NCBI GenBank assembly: GCA_020050435.1
Contig: JAGVKQ010000005.1
Location: 124,001-188,000, forward strand
Length of the DNA: 64,000 bases
Origin: Candidatus Caenarcanales bacterium
GTDB taxonomy: Bacteria > Cyanobacteriota > Vampirovibrionia > 2-02-FULL-35-15
Reading direction: 5' to 3'
A program made the position numbers and the translations under genes. Of this stretch, positions 7,471 through 15,866 are shown piece by piece. Every line of letters begins with the position of its first letter. Within the stretch, counting starts at the first letter, position 1. The notes under the pieces are model-generated. The model saw nothing but the letters and a program-made list of their open reading frames with translations, was not told where the DNA came from and searched no databases.

Positions 7471-7926
7471 ATGAGAACATCTGGTCACATAATAGTGTCA
7501 GCCGGTATCGGCTTGTTTACATATGCTGTATATGGAGAAGTTGGCCCCGCATTGACTAGTTTTTTAGTAGGTACACTTATAGATCTTGATCATATAGTGG
7601 ATTATTTATATGCCCATGGAAAAAAGTGGGACTGGAAAAAAGTTAATGGTGCACATCATGAACATCATAGCGGCAAGCTATATGTGCCGCTGCATTCTTA
7701 TGAACTTCTTCTTCTATTTTTCCTTTTAACTTTATCTCCAGATCTTACTCCTTGGAGAGTAGGGATTAGTTTGTCTGTTCTTGCTCATTTTTTATGTGAT
7801 CAATTCTTTAATCCAGGTAGAAAATTCTCTACGTATTTTTTAATTAGCAGAATTATTCATAAATTTGATGCAGAGAAAGTTTTAAAACACCCTAAAAAAG
7901 CAGTTGTTCAAATTCTTACAAAATAA
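7471..7926 (+). CDS. DUF457/YdjM-like membrane-bound predicted metal-dependent hydrolase
   Basis: 151 residues with two or three hydrophobic segments (about 5-40, 78-95, 98-110). The key stretch GTLIDLDHIVDYL has the D-x-D-H pattern typical of the DUF457 inner-membrane putative hydrolases. Further His residues (GAHHEHH at about 61-67, LAHFLCDQFFNP near 110-120) could complete a metal site. It lies divergent from ispF and converges on phoU with 1 nt between the stop codons. The biochemical role of this family is not established, so only the family resemblance is claimed. Confidence 0.75.
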   Translation: MRTSGHIIVSAGIGLFTYAVYGEVGPALTSFLVGTLIDLDHIVDYLYAHGKKWDWKKVNGAHHEHHSGKLYVPLHSYELLLLFFLLTLSPDLTPWRVGISLSVLAHFLCDQFFNPGRKFSTYFLISRIIHKFDAEKVLKHPKKAVVQILTK

Positions 7927-7927
7927 T

Positions 7928-8581
7928 CTATCTTCTTTTCCCTGTTACTGCAAAGTTGATGAGATCACCTACTTTGGCTGCATGATCTGCTGCTCTTTCA
8001 AAGCTTTGAGCTACAAATAAAAGCTTAGAGAAGCTCTCTATTTTTTCATCAGGTGCAGCTTTAATCAGAGAAATTAATTTTTTTACCGTTTGTTTGTAAA
8101 GCTTATCCACTTCATCATCCATTGATGAAATGTTATTTGTTTTATTCTGAAAAATATTTCTATAAGCTTCTATAGATTCAGATAGCATGTTTAATCCAAG
8201 ACTTGCCATGTCTATAATTTCTTTTGGAATCTCAATATCATTTACACTAGCCTTTTCAAGTATTTTAGAAGTTCTCTTGAAGTGATCTCCTATTCTTTCA
8301 TAGTTATCTGTTATTTGAGTAGATGTAACTATTTGCCTAAAATCTCTTGCCACAGGCTGCTGAAGGATAAGTAGTTGATCTCCAAAATCATGTACTTCCC
8401 ATCTGGCTTTATCAATTAATTTATCTCTATCTTTAATTTGTTTTGAAATCTTGTCTATGTCTTTATTTTGTAAAAATTCAAGTAAAAGTTCACCATTTGT
8501 TTTAACTTCATTGGCTAACTCTAAAACAAGTAACTGAAGCTTAAGAAGCTCATCTTCAAATGTAGATCTGGGTTGGAGCAT
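7928..8581 (-). CDS. phoU: PhoU family phosphate-signalling regulator
   Basis: 217 residues, all helical, with the two-fold repeat of PhoU. Each half holds an E-x-x-x-D metal-binding motif: NYERIGDHFKR (about 92-102) and SFERAADHAAK (about 192-202). PhoU links the Pst phosphate transporter to the PhoR sensor and represses the regulon when phosphate is plentiful. No pstSCAB or phoBR genes are present in the window, so it is either a stand-alone copy or separated from them. The gene directly upstream on the same strand is ugd, 19 nt away. Confidence 0.92.
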   Translation of the reverse strand: MLQPRSTFEDELLKLQLLVLELANEVKTNGELLLEFLQNKDIDKISKQIKDRDKLIDKARWEVHDFGDQLLILQQPVARDFRQIVTSTQITDNYERIGDHFKRTSKILEKASVNDIEIPKEIIDMASLGLNMLSESIEAYRNIFQNKTNNISSMDDEVDKLYKQTVKKLISLIKAAPDEKIESFSKLLFVAQSFERAADHAAKVGDLINFAVTGKRR

Positions 8582-8600
8582 GGAAATATTTTAGCATTAA

Positions 8601-9959
8601 TTAGCTGGCTGATTGCTGGTTAACTGATTGCTGATTAGTTTTTTCACTAGAAATTCCTATTCCAATGTGTTTAAGACCATAAAGTTTTAACTTTTCAGGA
8701 TCATAGAGATTCCTACCGTCAAAAATAACCTTATCTTTAAGGTTGGAAGCTAACTTCTCAAAATCAGGACTTCTAAACTGTAACCATTCTGTGCAAACAA
8801 CAAGCCCATCGGAATTAGTAATAGCTTCCATGTCACTATTTGCATATTCAAATTTTCCTTTTGCATCTTTTAAGTAAGTTTTTGTATTTTCAAGTGCAAT
8901 AGGATCATAGATTTTAAGAGTAGCTCCAGCTTCCAACAAACCACTTACAATTTTTAGAGCTGGGGATTCTCTAATATCATCAGTTCCAGCTTTAAAGGCT
9001 GTTCCCCAAATAGTCAGTGTTTTATTTTTAATTTTATCTTTTCCAAAGAAACTAACAACTTTATCTATAAACCATTTTGCTTGTCTTTCATTTATTTCTA
9101 GCGTAATGGCAGGAATTACACATGGTATACCTTTTGACTTGGTAAATTGTTCAAGTGCTAAAACATCTTTAGGAAAACATGATCCACCAAAACCAATTGA
9201 TGGATAAAAGAAGTGCTTGCCAATTCTAGTGTCGCTAATAATCCCTTCTCTTACTCTTCTAATATCAGCTCCTATAACGTCACATATTTGTGCCATTTCA
9301 TTTATGTACGATATTTTTAGTGCAAGCATTAAATTACAAGCATATTTTACGGTCTCAGCAGATATAGGATCCATAACGTATATAGGATGACCATTCCTGG
9401 TTAGCTGTGAATAAAGCTCTTTCATAATTTCACTAGCTTTAATATTTTCAGTACCAATTACTATTCTGTCTGGTTTCATGAAATCTTGAACAGCCGTACC
9501 TTCTTTTAAAAACTCTGGATTGGAAACCACATCAAAAGGAGTTTTTAATCTAGAAGCAATATATTTATTTATTTCTTGGTTTGTTCCTATAGGAACTGTG
9601 GACTTTAAGACAAATATAGTGTAACTTTTTACATTAGCAATTACTGAATCAATGGCTTTATATATATAAGTTAAATCAGCTGTACCGTCTTCTTTTGATG
9701 GAGTTCCTACTGCAAGAAAAATAATGTCAGCACCGTCCAGTTCATTTGTAAATTTGTCAGTGAAAGAGAGCCTTTTTTCTTTTAAGTTCTTTTTTACAAG
9801 TTCATTTAAACCAGGTTCATAAATTGGGATTTCGCCGCTTTTTAAAACTTCAATTTTTTTTGTATCAATATCAAGACCCAGCACTTCATGCCCTAGCTCT
9901 GCTAAGCATGCAGCTGTAACTAAACCTACATAACCTGTTCCAATTGTGACGATTTTCAT
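8601..9959 (-). CDS. ugd: UDP-glucose 6-dehydrogenase
   Basis: Oxidises UDP-glucose to UDP-glucuronate using two NAD+, supplying acidic sugars for surface glycans. The NAD-binding GTGYVGLV is at residues 7-14; STVPIGTN, NPEFLKEGTA, the catalytic Cys segment GFGGSCFPKDV (about 257-267) and the C-terminal WGTAFKAGTDDIRESPAL all fit. The 452-residue length is normal. The last residues (TNQQSVNQQSAS) are encoded by a duplicated CAGCAATCAG-type repeat (about 8603-8640) that seems to have extended the C-terminus. It opens the first sugar block of the window, and a palindrome lies just upstream of its start (9979-10000). Confidence 0.96.
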   Translation of the reverse strand: MKIVTIGTGYVGLVTAACLAELGHEVLGLDIDTKKIEVLKSGEIPIYEPGLNELVKKNLKEKRLSFTDKFTNELDGADIIFLAVGTPSKEDGTADLTYIYKAIDSVIANVKSYTIFVLKSTVPIGTNQEINKYIASRLKTPFDVVSNPEFLKEGTAVQDFMKPDRIVIGTENIKASEIMKELYSQLTRNGHPIYVMDPISAETVKYACNLMLALKISYINEMAQICDVIGADIRRVREGIISDTRIGKHFFYPSIGFGGSCFPKDVLALEQFTKSKGIPCVIPAITLEINERQAKWFIDKVVSFFGKDKIKNKTLTIWGTAFKAGTDDIRESPALKIVSGLLEAGATLKIYDPIALENTKTYLKDAKGKFEYANSDMEAITNSDGLVVCTEWLQFRSPDFEKLASNLKDKVIFDGRNLYDPEKLKLYGLKHIGIGISSEKTNQQSVNQQSAS

Positions 9960-9978
9960 GATATTTCCTTATAGATAT

Positions 9979-10000
9979 GAGACGCGATTAATCTCGTCTC
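9979..10000. repeat. Palindrome upstream of ugd
   Basis: GAGACG-c-GATTAATC-t-CGTCTC, one mismatch pair, followed by TAG. Same style as 10644-10663, which has the same GATTAATC centre with different flanks. Confidence 0.65.
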
Positions 10001-10048
10001 TAGAAATTATAATACAAGAAAACATGTACTTCGCAATTTGTTTTTATA

Positions 10049-10642
10049 TTAGTGATTTTTAATGATTTCCACTGCTTCATTCAGGTTATTTGCTTTAAAA
10101 TCTGGATTACTTTTCCCTGCATTTTTTTCATTTACTGAGTGCTCACTATAAATAAGAATAGTTTTTGCGCCTGCTGACTGTCCGCATTGTATATCTGTAT
10201 CTCTGTCACCCATCATCCATGAAGTTTTTAAATCTAAATTGTATTTTTCTTCAGCCTGCTTAAGAAATAAAATCCCGGGTTTTCTACACTCACATTTCAT
10301 AGTGTATTCAGGGACTATTCCATTTGGATGATGAAAACAAGCATAGTATTCAGATATAGAAATATTATTTTCTTTGAATATTGAAAGCATTTTTTCCTGA
10401 ACAGCTTTTAAGTATTCTAAAGTCGTTTTTCCCTTAGCAAAATCAGGTTGATTAGTTATGATAAAAATTTTATATTGAAGATTTTGTAATTCTTTAATGG
10501 ATTCAATTACAAGTGGAAAGAGCTTTAAATCTTCTGTTTTAAAAGGAGCTTCATAACTTCCAGTACTTGGATTTAGTACTGGGTAGTTTATTACACCATC
10601 ACGATCAAGAAATATTGCTTTATTTTTTTGCATCTTTTTCAT
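10049..10642 (-). CDS. gmhB: D-glycero-beta-D-manno-heptose 1,7-bisphosphate 7-phosphatase-like HAD enzyme
   Basis: Removes the 7-phosphate of heptose bisphosphate during ADP- or GDP-heptose synthesis. HAD motif I FLDRDGVIN (D11, D13), motif II ITNQPD, the zinc-loop residues CFHH...CEC typical of GmhB (about residues 107-124), the lysine in CRKPG and motif IV MMGDRDTD are present. Length 197, slightly above the usual 180-190. The ATG at 10642 directly follows a palindrome, so no ribosome site is visible there; the ATG at 10633, after GAAAAAG, is an alternative start. The partners (isomerase, kinase, nucleotidyltransferase) lie at 36.5-39 kb. Confidence 0.88.
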   Translation of the reverse strand: MKKMQKNKAIFLDRDGVINYPVLNPSTGSYEAPFKTEDLKLFPLVIESIKELQNLQYKIFIITNQPDFAKGKTTLEYLKAVQEKMLSIFKENNISISEYYACFHHPNGIVPEYTMKCECRKPGILFLKQAEEKYNLDLKTSWMMGDRDTDIQCGQSAGAKTILIYSEHSVNEKNAGKSNPDFKANNLNEAVEIIKNH

Positions 10643-10643
10643 T

Positions 10644-10663
10644 AGACTTGATTAATCAAGTCT
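10644..10663. repeat. 20-bp perfect palindrome abutting the gmhB start
   Basis: AGACTTGATT and its exact complement; CTAC follows on the plus strand. It shares the GATTAATC centre with 9979-10000. It lies immediately 5' of the gmhB ATG on the minus strand and so would fold in the ribosome-binding region of the mRNA. Confidence 0.7.
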
Positions 10664-10679
10664 CTACTGTTTTTTTGAC

Positions 10680-11396
10680 TCATGTTCTAATTATAATGTT
10701 TATTATTTGCCATAGATTTTCTACTGACCCAATAAAAGGATTAAACCTAGAGTCAGGATCATTCCCCCACTCTACAGGGAAGGGCACCACTTTGTATTTT
10801 TTCTTTACTGCAATTCTCAAGACTTCTATGTCCCACATAAATTTTTCTGTAATTAACCTGTTGAAAACATCATGTGCAATTTGTTTCTTAAAAAGTTTAA
10901 AACCACATTGAGTATCTTCTATGCCTGGGGGAATTAATTGAAATAGATGAATTAAAAGTTGAAACCCCTTAGACCCAAGCTTTCTATATAGAGGTTGCTC
11001 CCTAACTATTTTTACTTTATTTGGATCGCCTCTTCTTGATCCTATTGCTATATCATTACCTTGTTTAAGGAGCTCTATGCCTGAGAGTGCATACTTATAT
11101 GGAACACAAAGTCCAGCATCTGCTAAAAGAATAAAGCTTCCTTGAGCTTCAAGCATTCCTGTTTTAGTGGCATAACCTTTGCCTCTGTTTTTTTCATAGG
11201 TTAGGACTTTTAAGTTTGGATATTTTTCTTTAAATGCTGATGCTGTAATAAATGTATTATCTTTGCTCCCATCATTTACAATGATAAGTTCTCCTGATAT
11301 TTTAGACTCATTGAAAAATTCAAAAACTGCTTCAATATCCTTATGAATCTTTTTTTCTTCATTATAGGCTGGCATTACTATGGATAAATCTATCAT
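10680..11396 (-). CDS. Family 2 glycosyltransferase, dolichyl/undecaprenyl-phosphate sugar transferase type
   Basis: 238 residues. GT2 signature IVMPAYNEEKKI at the N-terminus, VNDGSKDNT (nucleotide-binding Asp), LLADAGLCVPY in place of the usual D-x-D block, and IAIGSRRGDPNKV with the downstream Gln/Trp region (CGFKLFK, EVLRIA). The order and the IAIGSRR motif match the ALG5/DPM-like group that moves a sugar from a nucleotide donor to a polyprenyl phosphate at the membrane face. No transmembrane segment is obvious. It overlaps the upstream oxidoreductase by 4 nt (ATGA), so the two are translationally coupled. The sugar is not predictable. Confidence 0.88.
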   Translation of the reverse strand: MIDLSIVMPAYNEEKKIHKDIEAVFEFFNESKISGELIIVNDGSKDNTFITASAFKEKYPNLKVLTYEKNRGKGYATKTGMLEAQGSFILLADAGLCVPYKYALSGIELLKQGNDIAIGSRRGDPNKVKIVREQPLYRKLGSKGFQLLIHLFQLIPPGIEDTQCGFKLFKKQIAHDVFNRLITEKFMWDIEVLRIAVKKKYKVVPFPVEWGNDPDSRFNPFIGSVENLWQIINIIIRT

Positions 11397-12400
11397 TTGT
11401 TTTTCCTGTATAAATCGCTAATTAATCTCATTACAGCAAGAGATTCATTTTCATTAGACATTGATTTCTTATTTCTTGTGATTGCTTTTAAAAAATCTTT
11501 CCACTCTGATTTCCAGGAGATATCCTCACCTTTAAATTCAATTTCTGTAATAGAGGGTGGAGCCCCAGGTTTTATTCTCTTATAAAGTTTTAGGGTTTCA
11601 ATACCGTAAGATTTTCCTAGCCCATTAATTTCAATGGCTCCCTTTGTACCATAAACTTCAAACCTAAATAAGTTTTTCCATTGTGTCCAGGTGGCATGAA
11701 TCTGTGCCACTTTGCCACTCTTTGTTTGAAACATGCAAAAAGCATTGTCATCAACTTCCATGGGGTAAAACATGGGATTAGCAAAGCATTCAGATCTTTT
11801 CACTTCTTCAAAATTAAAAAACCATAAAGAAAGATCTATTAAATGACATCCCTGATCAAGAAGCTCGCCACCACCACATAAGTCTTTAGATGCTCTCCAC
11901 TCTTTTTCGTAACCATTTCTCCCACCATGTCCGTATGCTCCTCTGATAAATAGTAATTCTCCTATTGTTTTTTTCTTGCATAGCTCATGAGCTTTTAAAA
12001 TAGCAGGGTGATATCTGTGATTAAATCCGCACTTAAATACTTTTTTATATTTTCTAGCTACTAGTGAGATATCTTTTGCTTCTGAAAAGTTTCTTCCCAT
12101 TGGCTTTTCAAGAAGAACATTTTTGCCAGCTTTAATGGCTTCTATAGCTAGTTTTTTACCGAACTTATTTACTACAGAAATAACAACATTTTTTATATCT
12201 TTATTCTCTAAACCAGCACTTAATTTTTTTAATGCAACTCCATTTACTTCTTTTGCAAGAATTTCAGCTTTTATAAAATCAGTATCAAAAATGTAGATTA
12301 TAGATCTTGGAGAAAGTTCTTTTGCTATTTTGGCACGAATGGTACCGATTTTCCCGGCACCAATTACCATGGTGTCTTTTGCTTTTATATTATTTTTCAT
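11393..12400 (-). CDS. Gfo/Idh/MocA-family NAD(P)-dependent sugar oxidoreductase
   Basis: 335 residues. N-terminal Rossmann motif GAGKIGTIRA (about 14-23), then the family's LLEKPMGRNFSEA block (Glu-Lys-Pro with the catalytic Lys), GFNHRYHPA and the C-terminal substrate domain containing GGGELLDQGCHLIDLSLW, where the conserved Asp and His sit. Such enzymes oxidise or reduce sugars or NDP-sugars (for example 3-keto sugar chemistry). Coupled with the GT2 downstream by a 4-nt overlap and divergent from the epimerase at 12482. The substrate cannot be read from the sequence. Confidence 0.92.
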   Translation of the reverse strand: MKNNIKAKDTMVIGAGKIGTIRAKIAKELSPRSIIYIFDTDFIKAEILAKEVNGVALKKLSAGLENKDIKNVVISVVNKFGKKLAIEAIKAGKNVLLEKPMGRNFSEAKDISLVARKYKKVFKCGFNHRYHPAILKAHELCKKKTIGELLFIRGAYGHGGRNGYEKEWRASKDLCGGGELLDQGCHLIDLSLWFFNFEEVKRSECFANPMFYPMEVDDNAFCMFQTKSGKVAQIHATWTQWKNLFRFEVYGTKGAIEINGLGKSYGIETLKLYKRIKPGAPPSITEIEFKGEDISWKSEWKDFLKAITRNKKSMSNENESLAVMRLISDLYRKNK

Positions 12401-12481
12401 TAAATTATCATATGTGATTATATCGTATTTATAAGCTCGGATCCTTAAATCTACTATAATAAATCATGAAGGATATAAAAA

Positions 12482-13612
12482 ATGAAAGTTTTAGTTAAAG
12501 GTGGTGCAGGCTTTATTGGTTCACATACAGTGGATCTTTTATTAAAAAAAGGATATGAGGTTAGAGTTTTAGACTTACTTCAAGAAAGAGTTCATCCTTT
12601 CGGTAAACCTAAATATTTACCTTCTGAAGTAGAATTTATGCAAGGCGATGTAGCTGATAAGGCTATTATGGAGAAAGCATTGTCTGGTGTAGAAGGCGTT
12701 TTTCATCTAGCGGCCTACCAAGACTATATGACTGACTTTAGTAACTTCATTAGGGCAAATACATTAAGCACTGCTCTTATTTTTGAAATTATTGTAGAAA
12801 AGAAATTAAATATTAAAAAAATTGTCTCAGCTTCTTCTCAGGCTACTTATGGTGAGGGAAAATATGAATGTAAAAATCATGGCATTCAGTATCCTGAAGG
12901 TAGAACAGTCCCTCAGCTAGATAAAGCAGATTGGGAAATGCATTGTCCTGTTAATGGATGTAATGAATACTTGAAACCTGTTTTAATTGATGAAGCTGTA
13001 ATGAATCCATTTACTGCTTATGGTATCTCAAAAGAAGCCCTGGAAAGGGTGGCTCATAAACTCGGGAGAAGATACACCATTCCTACTTCATGTATGAGAT
13101 ATTCTATCGTTCAAGGACCTAGAAACTCTTTCTTTAATGCTTATTCAGGGGTTTGCAGAATATTTACCCTTAGAATAATAAATGATAAAGCACCTGTTAT
13201 TTATGAAGATGGAAAACAATTAAGAGATTACTTGCATGTTTTAGATGTAGCCGCTGCTAATGTTCTTTGTTTTGAAGACAGCAGAGCTGATTATGAATCA
13301 TTCAATGTAGGTGGAATTGCTGAAACTAATCTCATCGATTACACAAATACTTTGATTAAAGTTGCTGGAAAAAATATAGAACCACTAATTCCTGGTTACT
13401 ACAGATATGGAGACACTAGACATACTGTTTCATCCAGTGAAAAATTGAAAAAACTTGGCTGGAAAAATCAATATACTTTGGAAGATATTTTTAGAGACTA
13501 TATAAAATGGGTAAATGAGCAACCTGACGTGAAAGATCGTTATGATGAAGTCGAAGAGATAATGAAAAAACAAAGTGTCTTAAGACAGTCAAAATCCTCA
13601 GTAAAACTATGA
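12482..13612 (+). CDS. NAD-dependent NDP-sugar epimerase (dTDP-L-rhamnose 4-epimerase-like)
   Basis: Extended short-chain dehydrogenase, 376 residues. GGAGFIGSH (7-15) binds [13 protein letters not shown] holds the catalytic Ser/Thr, and YGISKEAL is the YxxxK pair. Between them lies an insertion of about 55 residues with Cys and His (YECKNHG ... MHCPVNGC) that could bind zinc. The same kind of insert is known in the dTDP-L-rhamnose 4-epimerase-like subgroup, which is the basis of the suggested substrate. The residue after MKVLV is Lys rather than the usual Thr of TGGAGFIG. It overlaps the following flavoprotein by 4 nt. Confidence 0.88.
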   Translation: MKVLVKGGAGFIGSHTVDLLLKKGYEVRVLDLLQERVHPFGKPKYLPSEVEFMQGDVADKAIMEKALSGVEGVFHLAAYQDYMTDFSNFIRANTLSTALIFEIIVEKKLNIKKIVSASSQATYGEGKYECKNHGIQYPEGRTVPQLDKADWEMHCPVNGCNEYLKPVLIDEAVMNPFTAYGISKEALERVAHKLGRRYTIPTSCMRYSIVQGPRNSFFNAYSGVCRIFTLRIINDKAPVIYEDGKQLRDYLHVLDVAAANVLCFEDSRADYESFNVGGIAETNLIDYTNTLIKVAGKNIEPLIPGYYRYGDTRHTVSSSEKLKKLGWKNQYTLEDIFRDYIKWVNEQPDVKDRYDEVEEIMKKQSVLRQSKSSVKL

Positions 13613-15216
13613 CACAAAAAAAAGCAATTATTATAGGTGCTGGACCAGCAGGTCTAACTGCAGCTTATGAGTTTTTAGAAAAAACAGATATTCAACCCAT
13701 TGTCTATGAAATGAGTGAATATATGGGTGGCATAGCTAAGACAGTAAATTACAAGGGAAATAGAATTGATATAGGTGGACATAGATTTTTTTCAAAGTCT
13801 GATGTAGTTATGAATTGGTGGCAAAAAATCATGCCCATTCAAGGGGCTCTGTCAAAAGATGACTTAATTTTAAATATTAACTATCAAGGGAAAACTAGAG
13901 ATGTTCAGCTTTCAAAAAGTGGACCAGATCCTGAGAAGAATAATCTTGTAATGTTGATTAGAAAAAGACTTTCAAGAATATTTTTTCTTAGAAAGTTTTT
14001 CAACTATCCTGTTTCTTTATCAGCTGAAACCATTACAAACCTTGGTTTTGTAAGACTTATAAAAATAGGAATAAGTTATGTATTGATTCGACTTTTCCCT
14101 ATTAAAAAAGAAAAGTCACTTGAAGATTTTTTTATAAATAGATTTGGAAAAGAACTCTATGAAACATTTTTTAAAGACTATACTGAAAAAGTCTGGGGTG
14201 TTCCTTGTAATGAAATAAAACCAGAATGGGGGGCTCAGAGGATAAAAGGTTTATCCATTACTAAGACACTTCTTCATGCCATTAAAAAATTGGTAAAGGC
14301 GCCCCACCGGGACGCCTCTACTTCTATATCGCAGAAAGATACAGAAACTAGTCTCATAGAAAGATTTATGTATCCTAAGCTGGGTCCAGGACAATTATGG
14401 GAAGAAGTAGCCAGAATAATTAAAGAAAAGAATGGAGAAATCCACATTAATAAAAAAGTGATAGGAATTAACTATGATGGTGAAAAAATAAAAAGTATAA
14501 AAATTAAAGATATAAAAACAAATGAAGTAAGTGATATAGAAGGAGATTATTTCTTTTCTACCATGTCGATTAAAGACCTTATTAATTCTTTTAATGGTTC
14601 AGTGGATGATGATGTTAAGAGAGTTGCAAATGGCTTGCAATATAGAGACTTTATAACTGTAGGACTATTGCTGAAAAAGCTAAAAATTAAAAATCAAACT
14701 ACATTTAAAACTGTTAATAATGTAGTGCCTGACAATTGGATATATATTCAAGAAAGAGATGTAAAAATTGGAAGATTGCAGGTATTTAATAACTGGAGTC
14801 CATATTTAGTAAATGATTTAAATACTGTGTGGCTTGGGCTTGAATACTTCTGTAATATTGGTGATGAGCTTTGGAGTAAGGCTGATGATGAGTTTATAAA
14901 GTTTGCCATTGATGAGTTGGTGAAAATAGATATTATAGAAAAAGCTGATGTCTTAGACAGTACTATTCTTAGAGTTGAGAAAACTTATCCTGCTTATTTT
15001 GGAACATATGATGATCTTTATGTAGTGAAAGATTTTGTGAATAAAATAGATAACTTGTATTTAGTGGGTAGAAATGGGTTGCACCGATATAATAACCAGG
15101 ATCACTCCATGTTAACTGCTATTACTGCAGTAGAAAACATCATTAATGGAGTTAAATCCAAAGAAAATATTTGGTCAGTTAATACTGAAGAAGATTACCA
15201 CGAGGAGAAGAAGTGA
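13609..15216 (+). CDS. UDP-galactopyranose-mutase-like FAD-dependent oxidoreductase
   Basis: 535 residues. FAD-binding [15 protein letters not shown] (8-22), the E at the end of strand 2 (VYEMS), GGIAKTV and [12 protein letters not shown] are those of NAD(P)-binding amine-oxidase/UGM-like proteins common in glycan loci. [17 protein letters not shown] is typical of this subgroup. The C-terminal [18 protein letters not shown] closes the FAD fold. About seven codons near residue 230 derive from a palindromic repeat (14297-14317) without breaking the frame. Translationally coupled to the epimerase upstream by a 4-nt overlap, so probably part of one NDP-sugar modification step. A distant relative lies at 40603. 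Confidence 0.9.
   Translation: MTQKKAIIIGAGPAGLTAAYEFLEKTDIQPIVYEMSEYMGGIAKTVNYKGNRIDIGGHRFFSKSDVVMNWWQKIMPIQGALSKDDLILNINYQGKTRDVQLSKSGPDPEKNNLVMLIRKRLSRIFFLRKFFNYPVSLSAETITNLGFVRLIKIGISYVLIRLFPIKKEKSLEDFFINRFGKELYETFFKDYTEKVWGVPCNEIKPEWGAQRIKGLSITKTLLHAIKKLVKAPHRDASTSISQKDTETSLIERFMYPKLGPGQLWEEVARIIKEKNGEIHINKKVIGINYDGEKIKSIKIKDIKTNEVSDIEGDYFFSTMSIKDLINSFNGSVDDDVKRVANGLQYRDFITVGLLLKKLKIKNQTTFKTVNNVVPDNWIYIQERDVKIGRLQVFNNWSPYLVNDLNTVWLGLEYFCNIGDELWSKADDEFIKFAIDELVKIDIIEKADVLDSTILRVEKTYPAYFGTYDDLYVVKDFVNKIDNLYLVGRNGLHRYNNQDHSMLTAITAVENIINGVKSKENIWSVNTEEDYHEEKK
14297..14317. repeat. Palindrome inserted in frame in the flavoprotein gene
   Basis: AGGCG-c-CCC-acc-GGG-a-CGCCT followed by CTAC; the core is the CCCAxCGGG seen in 33-57 and 3884-3907. 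It is translated as part of KAPHRDAST and lies in a variable stretch of the protein. Confidence 0.65.
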
Positions 15217-15219
15217 TTT

Positions 15220-15287
15220 TGTCATTCCCACGAAAGTGGGAATCCAGAACTTACTTAAATAGATTCCCGATCAAGTCGGGAATGACA
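15220..15287. repeat. REP-like repeat with TGTCATTCCC terminal inverted repeats
   Basis: 68 bp: TGTCATTCCC at the left end and its complement GGGAATGACA at the right. It contains two hairpins, ATTCCCAC-gaaa-GTGGGAAT and ATTCCCGA-tcaag-TCGGGAAT. It occupies the whole gap between two converging stop codons (15216 and 15291), so it may also end transcription. Sequences of this style are widespread in bacteria; only one copy is in the window. Confidence 0.75.
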
Positions 15288-15290
15288 GAG

Positions 15291-15611
15291 CTACGCTGAA
15301 CACTCAGACAATTCTAATTTAGCTAGTGAGTTAATAAAAATATCGCTTAATTCTCTTTCTTCTAATTTGTGAAATTGCTCCCAGATGTATTCTACTTTGT
15401 GTTTATCTGGAGCAAGACTAGGAAAAGCTTTAATGCATTCATCTACTGTTGGGAAATATCTGTAACATGAAATCGCTTGGATTAAATCAAAAGCTTCAAG
15501 TATTTCTGGCTTATAGTTAGCTCTTTCAACTGATTTGTTTGCAGCTTCAAAAAATCTAGCCATTAATTCTATAGTTTCTTTAGATGCTAATTGGTTTGTA
15601 AATGGATTCAT
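15291..15611 (-). CDS. Small hypothetical protein
   Basis: 106 residues, acidic and apparently all helical, with no signal peptide or membrane segment. A good ribosome site (AAGGGAAG) stands 6 nt before the ATG, which supports it being real. It has four Cys-free helical stretches and one Cys at ISCYRYF. I recognise no family. It is separated from the phosphodiesterase gene upstream by 254 bp in which I see only the terminator at 15838-15866 and AT-rich sequence likely to hold this gene's promoter. Confidence 0.7.
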   Translation of the reverse strand: MNPFTNQLASKETIELMARFFEAANKSVERANYKPEILEAFDLIQAISCYRYFPTVDECIKAFPSLAPDKHKVEYIWEQFHKLEERELSDIFINSLAKLELSECSA

Positions 15612-15837
15612 GATTACTTCCCTTGTTATTTATTGAAGACTTATTATTGGACGTTTATTTCTTCACTTGTTTCCTTAACCAGCTCTTAATATCTTATACT
15701 TCAAATATATTCTTTTAACGAAGTCTTTGTCAATGCTTAATCAAAATTTAAGATAAAAGTTTTATTAAATTTTTTGATTAACGTTTAAATCATTTAAAAC
15801 TATTGATTTTTGTAACTTTTCTTTAGGAGGTCAATTT

Positions 15838-15866
15838 AACAAAAAGTAGAATTTCCCAGGGAAATT
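15838..15866 (-). terminator. Likely terminator of the phosphodiesterase gene
   Basis: On the minus strand, AATTTCC-CTG-GGAAATT (15866-15850) directly follows the TAA stop and is followed by CTACTTTTTG. The stem is short and AT-rich, so efficiency is uncertain. Confidence 0.5.

Noticed and set aside
15821-15850. Plus-strand TAGGAGG suggesting a small gene
   Set aside because: A good ribosome-site sequence, but no ATG, GTG or TTG at proper distance opens a frame of useful length.
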